A stretch of 18,994 bases of DNA from Planctomicrobium piriforme (GTDB taxonomy: Bacteria > Planctomycetota > Planctomycetia > Pirellulales > PNKZ01). The DNA lies in assembly GCA_945877965.1 (NCBI GenBank), contig CAMCTH010000010.1, forward strand, positions 1 to 18,994, in the 5' to 3' direction. Positions 1 through 6,989 of the stretch are shown one piece after another. Position 1 is the first letter of the stretch. Every line of letters begins with the position of its first letter. The notes below the pieces were generated by a model that was given only the letters and a program-made list of their open reading frames with translations, did no database searches and had not been told where the DNA came from. Both the position numbers and the translations under genes were made by a program.

Positions 1-1
1 C

Positions 2-529
2 GAAAACCTGCTGATGCCGCACTCGGCCGACGTCCTCAACCGCGCGCCGACGATGGTCGGCGCCTCCGGGGCGGTCACGTGCATCTGGGTGTTGTTCGCG
101 TTGCACTTTCCGAATCGAATGATTCTGTTCGGCGGTTTCTTGCCGATGCCGATGTGGTTGTTCGGCTTCTTCAATCTGATTCCCGACCTGTTCGGGTTCC
201 TGTCCGATCTCCGCGGCGAATCGTTGCGGCATACGGCGTTCGAGGCGCATCTCGGCGGGGCGGCGCTGGCGCTGATGTATCAGCGGTTCGGTTGGAACTT
301 CGGTCGCTGGCTGCCGCAAAGCGTGACAATGACGACGCCGAAGTTGCGGCCCGGCGCGCGGCCGAAGCTCAAGCTGCATCAACCGACGACCGACGAGCCG
401 ACCGATTTGGAAACGGAAGTCGATCGGATCTTGGAAAAGATCCATGCCTCGGGCAGCGACAGCCTCACGCCCGAAGAGAAGCGGGCGCTGGAAAAGGCGA
501 GCGCAAAGTACCAGAAGCGGCGACAGTAG
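2..529 (+). CDS. Rhomboid-family intramembrane serine protease, 3' part (5' end outside window)
   Basis: This is the C-terminal part of a rhomboid protease, a membrane enzyme that cleaves transmembrane substrates within the bilayer. The reading frame is open from base 2, so the start lies upstream of the window. The catalytic GASG motif is visible, with its serine codon at 65-67, followed by a hydrophobic helix. A second hydrophobic stretch (IIe/Leu/Phe-rich, about 100-200) and then an AHLGGAALAL helix carry the partner histidine (codon 248-250), so the Ser-His dyad is intact. The soluble tail, rich in charged residues and containing VDRILEKI and SLTPEEKRALEKAS, resembles the DUF6576 tail found on planctomycete rhomboids. 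It converges on the helicase gene with only 29 bases between the stop codons. The substrate is unknown. The family call is firm. Confidence 0.9.
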   Translation, partial: ENLLMPHSADVLNRAPTMVGASGAVTCIWVLFALHFPNRMILFGGFLPMPMWLFGFFNLIPDLFGFLSDLRGESLRHTAFEAHLGGAALALMYQRFGWNFGRWLPQSVTMTTPKLRPGARPKLKLHQPTTDEPTDLETEVDRILEKIHASGSDSLTPEEKRALEKASAKYQKRRQ

Positions 530-558
530 TTCGCACGCGCCGCGGGTTCGCCCGACCG

Positions 559-2625
559 CTAATTAAAATCTTCCATGATCGACTCATCGTCGAGTGTTTC
601 GGCCCGATCGGCGCGCTCGATCGTCACTCGCGCGTCGGGGAGCGAGTTCAAGAAGATGCGGCCGTACCGCTTCGTTCGCAGGCGCGGGTCAAGGATGACG
701 ACGCTGCCGTGATCGCGGGCCGTGCGGATCAAGCGCCCGAACCCTTGTTTCAACTTCAGCACCGCTTCGGGAAGCTGATAGTCCATGAACGGATTGCCGC
801 CGGCCTCGCGAATCGATTCGAGCCGCGCTTCGATCAACGGTCGGTCCGGCACGGCGAACGGCAGCTTGGTGATGATCACGGTTTGCAGGGCGTCGCCCGG
901 CACGTCGACCCCTTGCCAAAAACTGTCGGTCCCAAAGAGGACGCCGCGGGGGTTTTCTTTGAACCGTTCGATCATCGTCGTCCGCGGCGTGCCGTCGGCT
1001 TGCGAGTACAAGGCGAGGTCCTGTTCCGCCAGCCACGGCGTCAGGCGGGCGGCCGTCTCGCGGAGGAGTTCGTAGCTGGTGAAGAGCACGAACGCATGGC
1101 CGTCGGTCCGCGCGACGTAGCGGCGAATCATGTCGACGATTCGATGTTGATACGCGATCGGCTCGTCGCTCGGATCGGGCATGCCGTCGAGCAGGATGAT
1201 CTGCGCCTGCTTGCGATAATCGAACGGGCTGCCGAGTTCCAGCGTATCGACCTGCGTCAGGCCGATGCGCGACTTGAAGTGGTCGAACGCATGCGCGTCG
1301 GCCGGGTCGCGCTTGCCCGACGGATGCACGCAGAGCGTGGCGCTGGTCATGATGACGCTCGGTACCTGCTGGAACAGGTGCTCGCGCAAAGTCGCGCCGA
1401 CGTTCAACGGTGCGGCGTTCAGATGCGTGCGCGGGCGGCGGCCCGTCGTCGTTTCGATCCAGTAAACGCCGCCGGCGAGCGTTTGCTTGCACCACGAGTC
1501 GACCTCGGTCGCGAGCGTCAGCAGACGGTCGGCGGCCGAGACGAGGTCCTGCCGCTCTTCCGCCTCGTCGACGTTGTCGCCGACCTTACGTAGCGTTTTT
1601 GCGAGCTTCGCGAGGGCCGGCGTCAGGCGATTATCGATCGCACCGGGCTCGCGAACTCGACCGTTGCCGCGAGCGGCGCGGTTTCGCCACTCGTCGACCG
1701 ATTGAAAGAACTCGTCGGCCGTGAAGCGAACGTCGAGCACCTCTTGCTCGGCCTCGGCCGCGCGATACTGCACCAGCAAGCCGCGATTGGTGCGATCGCT
1801 GTACAACTTGTTGAGCGTGAACTCGACCTGTCCCGACGAGACGCCGATCCCCAGATGATCGCCGGCCACTTGTTCGAGCGTGTGCGCCTCGTCGAAGATC
1901 ACGGCGTCGTAGTCGGGCAGGATGCTGGCCCCGCCGATTCGCAGCGACAGATCGCTGAAGAACAACGCGTGATTGACGATCAGCAACTGCGCGTTCATCG
2001 CGCGGCGACGGGCCTTGTAGTAAAAGCAATCGTCATACGTCGGGCACTTGCGGCCCATGCAGTTCGTGTGATCGCTGTGGGCTTCGTCCCAGACCTGGGG
2101 CAGGGGGCGAAAGTCGAGATCACTCAGCGAGCCGTCGTTCGTCGCTTGCGACCAAGAGCTGATCGCGCGCATCTGATCGAACTCGCGATCGTCTTGGAAC
2201 AGTGAACCGGCGCGCTTGATCGCGTTTTGTAGTCGCCGCAAACTCAGATAGTTGCTGCGTCCCTTGACCAGCACGGCCGAGAATTCGAGCGGGATCACCG
2301 CGTTCAAGAACGGAATGTCTTTGTAGATCAGCTGCTCTTGCAGACTGATGGTGTGCGTGCTGATGACGATGCGGCGACGTTTCGGTTCGCCTTCTTCGTC
2401 GGTCCCGCTCGGCGGCGGATCTTGTGCGACTTTGAGAATCGCCGGGACCAGATAGGCAAAACTCTTGCCAACGCCGGTGCCTGCTTCGACCGCCAAGTGC
2501 TTGCCGCCGAGCAGCGCCCGTTCCGCCGCCTCGGCCATCGCCAACTGCTGCGGGCGATGTTCGTAGTGCTGCAGCCGCGCCGCAATGCGCCCTTCGGGAC
2601 CGAGAATGGAGGAGGCGGTTAACAA
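559..2625 (-). CDS. dinG: DinG/XPD-type ATP-dependent DNA helicase
   Basis: This is a superfamily 2 helicase of the DinG/Rad3/XPD group, 688 residues, which unwinds DNA 5' to 3' in repair or R-loop and replication-conflict processing. Visible motifs in order are Walker A AGTGVGKS (48-55), the DEAH box (245-248), motif III MTSATL (426-431), motif V GTDSFWQGVDVPG (565-577) and motif VI QGFGRLIRT (627-635). A cysteine cluster (C189, C194, C200) matches three of the four Fe-S ligands of DinG/XPD. The position of the first ligand, in KGRSNYLSLRRL, is serine 128 (codon AGT). The start is a TTG with no clear Shine-Dalgarno, and it directly touches the arm of a palindromic repeat. No better in-frame start exists nearby, and the protein from this start has the expected N terminus. 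It follows thiG on the same strand after 113 bases. YoaA is an alternative name for the same family. Confidence 0.9.
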   Translation of the reverse strand: MLTASSILGPEGRIAARLQHYEHRPQQLAMAEAAERALLGGKHLAVEAGTGVGKSFAYLVPAILKVAQDPPPSGTDEEGEPKRRRIVISTHTISLQEQLIYKDIPFLNAVIPLEFSAVLVKGRSNYLSLRRLQNAIKRAGSLFQDDREFDQMRAISSWSQATNDGSLSDLDFRPLPQVWDEAHSDHTNCMGRKCPTYDDCFYYKARRRAMNAQLLIVNHALFFSDLSLRIGGASILPDYDAVIFDEAHTLEQVAGDHLGIGVSSGQVEFTLNKLYSDRTNRGLLVQYRAAEAEQEVLDVRFTADEFFQSVDEWRNRAARGNGRVREPGAIDNRLTPALAKLAKTLRKVGDNVDEAEERQDLVSAADRLLTLATEVDSWCKQTLAGGVYWIETTTGRRPRTHLNAAPLNVGATLREHLFQQVPSVIMTSATLCVHPSGKRDPADAHAFDHFKSRIGLTQVDTLELGSPFDYRKQAQIILLDGMPDPSDEPIAYQHRIVDMIRRYVARTDGHAFVLFTSYELLRETAARLTPWLAEQDLALYSQADGTPRTTMIERFKENPRGVLFGTDSFWQGVDVPGDALQTVIITKLPFAVPDRPLIEARLESIREAGGNPFMDYQLPEAVLKLKQGFGRLIRTARDHGSVVILDPRLRTKRYGRIFLNSLPDARVTIERADRAETLDDESIMEDFN

Positions 2626-2736
2626 AGGGGGAAGGCGGAGGGGGGAAGGGGGATGGCAAACGGATCGAACGAATGCGCGATGCCGATTCGGTGTGGGCGA
2701 CGATCCTTCCGCCCTCCACCTTCCGCCTTCCCCCTT
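2625..2736. repeat. Long purine-arm/pyrimidine-arm palindrome between thiG and the helicase gene
   Basis: A perfect 15-base inverted repeat (arms 2625-2639, aagggggaaggcgga, and 2722-2736) encloses about 80 bases. The match is extended by imperfect G-rich and C-rich tracts. The purine-rich arm is on the plus-strand left side. It fills almost the whole gap between the thiG stop codon (2739-2741) and the helicase TTG start. It may act as a transcription attenuator or mRNA stabiliser after thiG, or be a dispersed non-autonomous element. A compositionally similar palindrome occurs at 5911-5987. Confidence 0.7.
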
Positions 2737-2738
2737 CG

Positions 2739-3617
2739 CTAACGCGGTTTAAGCGGCGCGATCGTGCCGTCTTCGGGGCTGCTGGCGGTGGCGTATAGTT
2801 TGCGCGGGATGCGACCGGCGAGGAACGCGGCTCGGCCGGCTTCGGTTCCGAGTCGCATCGCCGTCGCCATGCGGCGCGGATCGCGCGCATGGGCGATGCC
2901 CGTGTTGAGCAAAATGCCGTCGACGCCGAGCTCCATCGCGAACGTCACGTCGCTCGCGGTGCCGACGCCCGCATCGACGATCACCGGATACTCGGGGTCG
3001 CCGTCCTTGAGATACTCCAAGCAGATGCGAATGTTGTTCGGGTTGAGCACCCCTTGGCCCGAGCCGATCGGGCTGCCGGCCGGCATCACGCTGACGGCTC
3101 CCGCTTCCTTCAAACGCTTGGCCGTGATCGGATCGTCGGTCGTGTAGCAGAGGACCTGAAAGCCCTCGGCGACCAACCGCTCGGTCGCTTGCAACGTCGC
3201 GATCGGGTCGGGGAGCAGCGTTTTGGTATCGCCCAGGACTTCGAGCTTCACCCAGTCGGCGCCGGGGTTTTCCAGGCCCAGCAGAATCTCGCGACCGAGT
3301 CGCGCGACGCGGACCGCATCGTCGGCGGTGAAGCAGCCCGCCGTGTTCGGCAGCAACGTGTAACGGCGTGTGTTGATGAAGTCGAGGATGTTCCGACCCT
3401 GCGCGTCGATCAACCGTTCGCGACGGATGGCGACGGTGATGCAGTCGGTCCCCGACAGATCGAGACACTCGGCCATCACATCGTAGCCGGAGTACTTGCC
3501 GGTGCCGACGATCAACCGACTGGCGAGCAAGTGCGTGCCGATGCGGAGCGGCGCTTGCGCGAGTTCACACGTTTCCGCAAGCGGCGGCACGGGGACATTC
3601 GAAGCGGGAACGTTCAA
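2739..3617 (-). CDS. thiG: Thiazole synthase ThiG
   Basis: ThiG condenses 1-deoxy-D-xylulose 5-phosphate, dehydroglycine and the sulfur of ThiS-thiocarboxylate into the thiazole phosphate moiety of thiamine, in the cytoplasm. The protein is a TIM barrel of 292 residues. GTGKY is at 38-42. The Schiff-base lysine is in DWVKLEVLGD (K124). Conserved MPAGSPIGSGQG and VDAGVGTASD phosphate-binding loops follow, and then the GILLNTGIA segment. The start chosen is the TTG at 3615-3617, nine bases after a GGAGGAGGA ribosome-binding site. The longer open frame reaching 3824 is only a shadow of thiS. Compared with the usual 255-260 residues there is an N-terminal extension of about 25-30 residues before LRIGTHLLASRLIVGTGKY. 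It is separated from thiS by five bases and is surely translated with it. I see no TPP riboswitch upstream. Confidence 0.96.
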   Translation of the reverse strand: MNVPASNVPVPPLAETCELAQAPLRIGTHLLASRLIVGTGKYSGYDVMAECLDLSGTDCITVAIRRERLIDAQGRNILDFINTRRYTLLPNTAGCFTADDAVRVARLGREILLGLENPGADWVKLEVLGDTKTLLPDPIATLQATERLVAEGFQVLCYTTDDPITAKRLKEAGAVSVMPAGSPIGSGQGVLNPNNIRICLEYLKDGDPEYPVIVDAGVGTASDVTFAMELGVDGILLNTGIAHARDPRRMATAMRLGTEAGRAAFLAGRIPRKLYATASSPEDGTIAPLKPR

Positions 3618-3622
3618 CGTAG

Positions 3623-3892
3623 TTATCCTCCTCCGACGAGCGTGACGATCTCCAAGCGATCGCCGTCGCACAACACGCGCTCGGCGTGACGCGTGCGCGG
3701 CACCAACTCCAGGTTCACTTCGACCGCCACGTGCCGCGGCTCCAGGCCGAGCTCGACCAGCAGCGCGGCGACGGTCGTGCCGGCCGCGGCTTGTCGATCT
3801 TGCCCGTTGCAAGAGAAACGACACGCCGCCGCCGACGATTCGGCGGCGGCGTTGGAGGTGAAACCGGTCGAAGGTGTTTGCGCCGACGTCAT
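3623..3892 (-). CDS. thiS: Sulfur carrier protein ThiS
   Basis: ThiS is a small ubiquitin-fold protein. Its C-terminal glycine is adenylated and thiocarboxylated, and it hands sulfur to ThiG. The frame gives 89 residues. The conserved core runs from RFSCNGQDRQAAAGTTV to VNLELVPRTRHAERVL and ends DGDRLEIVTLVGGG. The terminal diglycine needed for activation is intact. Typical ThiS proteins have about 66 residues. Here about 24 low-complexity Ser/Ala residues precede the core, and the only in-frame ATG is at their start, so the extension seems real unless a non-standard start is used. The ATG lies two bases after the stop codon of the upstream gene without a clear ribosome-binding site, which suggests coupled translation. 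ThiF, ThiO and ThiE are not in the window. Confidence 0.93.
   Translation of the reverse strand: MTSAQTPSTGFTSNAAAESSAAACRFSCNGQDRQAAAGTTVAALLVELGLEPRHVAVEVNLELVPRTRHAERVLCDGDRLEIVTLVGGG
3626..3634 (-). promoter_or_regulatory. thiG ribosome-binding site embedded in the ThiS glycine codons
   Basis: The minus-strand sequence GGAGGAGGA is a strong anti-Shine-Dalgarno match placed nine bases before the thiG TTG. The same nine bases are the three glycine codons ending ThiS, immediately before its TAA. This supports the TTG start and indicates translational coupling of thiS and thiG. Confidence 0.8.
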
Positions 3893-3894
3893 GC

Positions 3895-4413
3895 TTAACG
3901 AATGACCGCTTGGCGGAACGGACCGACGAACACCGGCTTGAACTCGGACGGAATGGCGGTGCCCGGGCTGTTGTTCAACACGCCGCGGTTAAACGGCATG
4001 GCATAGCAGGCGACCATTCCGCTCGACGCTTCGGCGACGTAGATGACCGATTGGGCATACTGGCTCGGGCCGCCCGGTCCGCGCACTTGCATCTGACCGG
4101 TCACCATCATGAACTTCGGGCTCTTCGCCAGGTCGACCTTGAGGTCGGCCTGCACGTTGTGCGAGTAGGTGAGGCCGATGTTGCCGCGGAGCGGATTGAT
4201 GACCGCCGCTTGCAAGTTGCCGGTGGTGAAGTCGAGGAAGAAGATCGCTTCGATTTCGCCGTCCATCGCGCCGGTGGCGATGGCGAAGTTGTCGTGACGG
4301 TCGGTGGCGACGGCGTGCAGCGGCGCGTGCGGCAAGTAGCTGCCGACGGCGAGACCGACGACCAGGCCGAGGCTCAGCCAACCATATTTTGCCTGCGAAG
4401 ACGTGTGCGACAT
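3895..4413 (-). CDS. Conserved planctomycete protein of unknown function, N-terminal membrane anchor
   Basis: I do not recognise a function. The 172-residue protein starts at an ATG preceded by a purine-rich GGAAAGGA site. It has one hydrophobic segment (about 11-28, WLSLGLVVGLAVGSYL) and then an extracytoplasmic domain. This holds the segments DNFAIATGAMDGEIEAIFFLDF (about 41-62), DLAKSPKFMMVTGQ (about 93-106) and a C-terminal SEFKPVFVGPFRQAVIR. The style matches small anchored proteins widespread in planctomycetes, which is a recollection and not a search result. The open frame continues upstream to 4812, but that part overlaps the divergent gene and lacks a signal sequence, so I rejected it. 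Its stop lies two bases before thiS, making it the first gene of a probable three-gene operon. A link to thiamine synthesis is only a positional guess. Confidence 0.75.
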   Translation of the reverse strand: MSHTSSQAKYGWLSLGLVVGLAVGSYLPHAPLHAVATDRHDNFAIATGAMDGEIEAIFFLDFTTGNLQAAVINPLRGNIGLTYSHNVQADLKVDLAKSPKFMMVTGQMQVRGPGGPSQYAQSVIYVAEASSGMVACYAMPFNRGVLNNSPGTAIPSEFKPVFVGPFRQAVIR

Positions 4414-4654
4414 GAAGGGGTTCCTTTCCGAGCGGATCGGGATGCAGAAGGGGTATCGGTATGGTACCGCTTGCCGACGACCGTGAACAGCGTCGGCCGC
4501 CGGCTCGGCGTCGCCTAATTCGGTCGTCGAATGCGGGCCGCTTGAGCCGGCCGCCGACGGCGCGTAAAACGGGTGTCGCAAAACGTCCACACCCAACCCC
4601 GAACCGGGCCGCGCCGCCGCCAGGGCACCCCGGCCGCAAGGAGTATTTTCGCTC
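4414..4654. promoter_or_regulatory. Divergent promoter region between the thiS-thiG operon and the Gfo/Idh/MocA gene
   Basis: This 241-base gap must hold the promoters for both divergent transcripts. I see no convincing -35/-10 pair, no CTGAGA-type TPP riboswitch core and no coding potential. A short palindrome cggta-tgg-taccg at 4457-4469, about 45 bases upstream of the minus-strand start, could be an operator half-site pair, but it is short enough to occur by chance. Confidence 0.4.
4638..4643 (+). promoter_or_regulatory. Ribosome-binding site AAGGAG of the Gfo/Idh/MocA gene
   Basis: AAGGAG lies eleven bases before the ATG at 4655 and supports that start. Confidence 0.7.
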
Positions 4655-5848
4655 ATGGCAACCAACGGCACGCTCAACCGCAAACTTCGCATGGCCCTGG
4701 TCGGCGGCGGACAAGGCTCGTTCATCGGCCGGGTCCACTGCACGGCCGCCGTCTTAGACAATCGCGCCGCGCTGGTCGCCGGGGCGCTGTCGAGCGATCC
4801 CGCCAAGAGCAAGGCCTCGGCCGCCGACTACGACATTGCGCCGGAGCGGGCCTACGGTTCGTACAAAGAACTGATCGACGCCGAGTTGAAACTGCCGGCC
4901 GACAAGCGGATCGACTTTCTCTCGGTCGCCACCCCGAACCACACGCACTTCGAAATCGCGAAGGCGGCCGTCGAGGCCGGCTTCAACGTCGTCTGCGATA
5001 AGCCGATGACGTTCGACCTGAAGCAGGCCGAAGAACTCGCCGCGGCCGTCGACAAGGCCGGCGTCGTGTTCGCCGTATCGCACAACTACACCGGCTATCC
5101 GCTCGTCCGCCAGGCGCGCGAGATGATCCTCGCCGGCGAACTCGGCGAGATCAACGCGGTGCGCTCGAACTACATTCAAGGCTGGCTCCGCACGCGACTC
5201 GAAAGCAGCGACCAGAAGCAAGCCGCGTGGCGGACGGATCCGAGCAAGAGCGGTGCGGCCGGGTGCTTCGGCGACATCGGCACGCATGCCTACAACTTGG
5301 CCCGCTACATGACCGGGCTGTTGCCCGAGTCGATCAGCTGCCATCTGAAAGTGTTCGCCGAAGGACGGAAGCTCGACGACTACGGCCACGCCGTCGTGAA
5401 GTTCGAAAACGGCGCGCTCGGCACGGTCACCGCCTCGCAGATCAGCCACGGCCGCGAGAACGATCTGTTCATCGAAATTGACGGGACGAAAGGCGCGCTT
5501 TCGTGGCGACAAGAAGAGCCGAACACGCTCGTCTTCCGCCAGAACGGCCAGCCGCACAAGCTGTACACCCGCAACGGCGGGCCGTATATGCAGCCGATCG
5601 CCGCGTCGTCGTGCCGTTTGCCGGCCGGGCATCCCGAGGCGTTCTTCGAGGCGTTCGCCAACGTCTATCGCTTCGCGTTCGACGCAATGGCCGACCGCGC
5701 CGCCGGGAAGAAGATCGAGCAAGTGAACACGATCTACCCGAACGTGAACGACGGCGTCGAAGGGATGTACTTCATCCAACAATCGGTCAACAGCAGCAAG
5801 CAAGGCGGAGCGTGGCTGCCGTTGAAACACGCCCGGGCGCGGAAGTAG
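4655..5848 (+). CDS. Gfo/Idh/MocA-family NAD(P)-dependent oxidoreductase
   Basis: The protein has 397 residues and the two-domain layout of the glucose-fructose oxidoreductase/inositol dehydrogenase family. The N-terminal Rossmann fold carries the dinucleotide-binding GGGQG (17-21). ATPNHTHFEIAKAAVEAG (92-109) precedes the family's EKP-type motif, here CDKPM (114-118) with the catalytic lysine K116. The C-terminal alpha/beta domain contains GDIGTHAYNL (206-215), where D207 and H211 are the expected substrate-binding and proton-relay residues. Such enzymes oxidise or epimerise sugars, inositols and their derivatives in the cytoplasm. The substrate cannot be told from sequence. No signal peptide or Tat motif is visible, unlike many planctomycete paralogues. 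It stands alone with its own ribosome-binding site and is followed by a palindrome that probably ends transcription. Confidence 0.92.
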   Translation: MATNGTLNRKLRMALVGGGQGSFIGRVHCTAAVLDNRAALVAGALSSDPAKSKASAADYDIAPERAYGSYKELIDAELKLPADKRIDFLSVATPNHTHFEIAKAAVEAGFNVVCDKPMTFDLKQAEELAAAVDKAGVVFAVSHNYTGYPLVRQAREMILAGELGEINAVRSNYIQGWLRTRLESSDQKQAAWRTDPSKSGAAGCFGDIGTHAYNLARYMTGLLPESISCHLKVFAEGRKLDDYGHAVVKFENGALGTVTASQISHGRENDLFIEIDGTKGALSWRQEEPNTLVFRQNGQPHKLYTRNGGPYMQPIAASSCRLPAGHPEAFFEAFANVYRFAFDAMADRAAGKKIEQVNTIYPNVNDGVEGMYFIQQSVNSSKQGGAWLPLKHARARK

Positions 5849-5910
5849 ACGCGGCGCGTCATCCGCCATTTTAGCCGCGTCGCTCGCCGACGCGTGTTGG
5901 GAGCGCAAAC

Positions 5911-5987
5911 AAGAGGGGGAGAGTGGGAGCAAGGGAGCGCGGGAGATTTTGTCTCCCCATCTCCCATTCTCCCTCTCTCCCCCTCTT
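5911..5987. repeat. Purine-arm palindrome, likely bidirectional terminator, between convergent genes
   Basis: A perfect 13-base inverted repeat (aagagggggagag at 5911-5923 and its complement at 5975-5987) encloses further matching G-rich and C-rich tracts. The core is a short hairpin gggaga-ttttg-tctccc at 5941-5957. It lies 62 bases after the oxidoreductase stop and 4 bases before the peptidase stop. It could terminate transcription from both sides. It also resembles the palindrome at 2625-2736 in composition and in the orientation of its purine arm. Confidence 0.7.
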
Positions 5988-5991
5988 CTGC

Positions 5992-6681
5992 TTACGACTC
6001 ATCCCGACTGCCGCCGCTGAACAGCGAGACGTAGTACAGCAAAGTCAACACGCTTTGCAACGTCCCGGCCACGTAGGTCCAGGCCGCGGCGTTCAACACG
6101 CTGTTGACCGATCCCATCTGTTGGGCCGGCACGATGCCGAGCATCACGAGTTGCTGCTTCGCGCGGTTGCTGGCGTCGAACTCGACCGGCAAGTTCACCA
6201 GTTGGAAGAACACCACGCCGCTGAACAGCAGGATGCCGATCCAGAACAGAATCGGCGCCTGCATCAGGAAGCCGAGACCCGCGAGCAGCAAGCCGCCGCT
6301 GCCGCCGAAGTTCGCGACCGGCACCGCCGCATTGCGAATCACCAGCGGCGCGTAAGCGTGCGCATCTTGGATCGCATGCCCCGCTTCGTGGGCCGCAATG
6401 CCGACCGCCGCCAGCGAGCGCGTGCGATAGTTCGCCGAACTCAAGCGCAGCACCTTCTCGCGCGGGTCGTAGTGATCCGTCAGTTCGCCGGGACCCTCTT
6501 CGATCTCGACGCCGTTCAAGCCGGCCGAGTCCAAAATATGTCGGGCGGCCGCCGCTCCGCTGAGCGGCGCCGGTTCTTGTTGCGCAGCCGCATACGTCGA
6601 ACGAACTTTCATCTGCGCCCACAGACCGAGCAGCAGAGCGGGACCGATCCACAGAAAGTAGCTAGGGCTCCAAAACATCAT
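5992..6681 (-). CDS. YugP-type membrane zinc metallopeptidase
   Basis: The 229-residue protein matches the neutral zinc metallopeptidase family typified by Bacillus YugP. It has an N-terminal transmembrane helix (about 8-22) and a catalytic HEAGH motif (98-102) inside AAVGIAAHEAGHAIQDA. Hydrophobic helices follow at about 117-140, 143-163 and 198-221. The segment LPVEFDASNRA (164-174) is conserved in the family, and E167 is a plausible third zinc ligand. DHYDPREKVLRLSS (69-82) precedes the active site, as in relatives. The start is the first of two consecutive ATG codons. GGAGG lies 12 bases upstream, a rather long spacing. The physiological substrate is unknown, but a membrane-proximal proteolytic role is likely. 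It is transcribed away from the lipoprotein gene and converges on the oxidoreductase gene. Confidence 0.93.
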   Translation of the reverse strand: MMFWSPSYFLWIGPALLLGLWAQMKVRSTYAAAQQEPAPLSGAAAARHILDSAGLNGVEIEEGPGELTDHYDPREKVLRLSSANYRTRSLAAVGIAAHEAGHAIQDAHAYAPLVIRNAAVPVANFGGSGGLLLAGLGFLMQAPILFWIGILLFSGVVFFQLVNLPVEFDASNRAKQQLVMLGIVPAQQMGSVNSVLNAAAWTYVAGTLQSVLTLLYYVSLFSGGSRDES

Positions 6682-6989
6682 GTCTGGTCGTAACCTCCAA
6701 GTCGGTCGAACCGCAGGGGCCTACGCGGCCCGGTCGCGGCGACCGTATCTTTATGTACGCAAAGCGGTCACGTAGGTTCATCGGCATCGCAAGTGATTGA
6801 ATCGCATGGCTTTAAGCTGGATGCTGCAGCTCAAACCGGCCGCCGAGTAAGTTCTTGCGGCTCTTAGCTAACCGGTGCATTGTTGCTATCTTGTAAAGAG
6901 ATCGAGCCCGCGTGCCGATCGATACCCCACGGACTGCCTCGTCAGGGAAGGCGAAGCTTGGTTTCCTTTTCGCCCCGACGAGTCTCATT
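6682..6989. promoter_or_regulatory. Divergent intergenic region, 308 bases
   Basis: This gap separates divergent genes and must contain both promoters. It holds a compact palindrome cggtcgc-g-gcgaccg at 6731-6745, about 50 bases upstream of the peptidase start, which could be an operator. It is more AT-rich around 6745-6900 than the flanking genes, as expected for promoters, but I could not place a convincing -35/-10 pair. There is no RNA gene and no credible small ORF. An in-frame GTG at 6912 extends the next gene but lacks support. Confidence 0.4.

Noticed and set aside
79..1593. Long plus-strand open frame (504 codons) overlapping the rhomboid and antisense to the helicase gene
   Set aside because: Arg/Ala/Val-rich low-complexity translation without motifs; it is the usual antisense shadow of a GC-rich coding sequence whose helicase motifs are clear on the other strand.
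3618..3824. Upstream extension of the thiG frame
   Set aside because: It lies inside thiS in another frame and is Arg-rich; the TTG at 3617 has a strong ribosome-binding site and gives a normal ThiG.
4414..4812. Upstream extension of the unknown anchored protein, and a TPP riboswitch ahead of thiS-thiG
   Set aside because: The extension overlaps the divergent oxidoreductase gene and hides the membrane anchor. I looked for the conserved CTGAGA core of a TPP riboswitch on the minus strand and did not find it.
4754..5932. Minus-strand open frame (392 codons) antisense to the oxidoreductase gene
   Set aside because: The plus strand has complete Gfo/Idh/MocA motifs and a ribosome-binding site; the antisense product has no recognisable domain.
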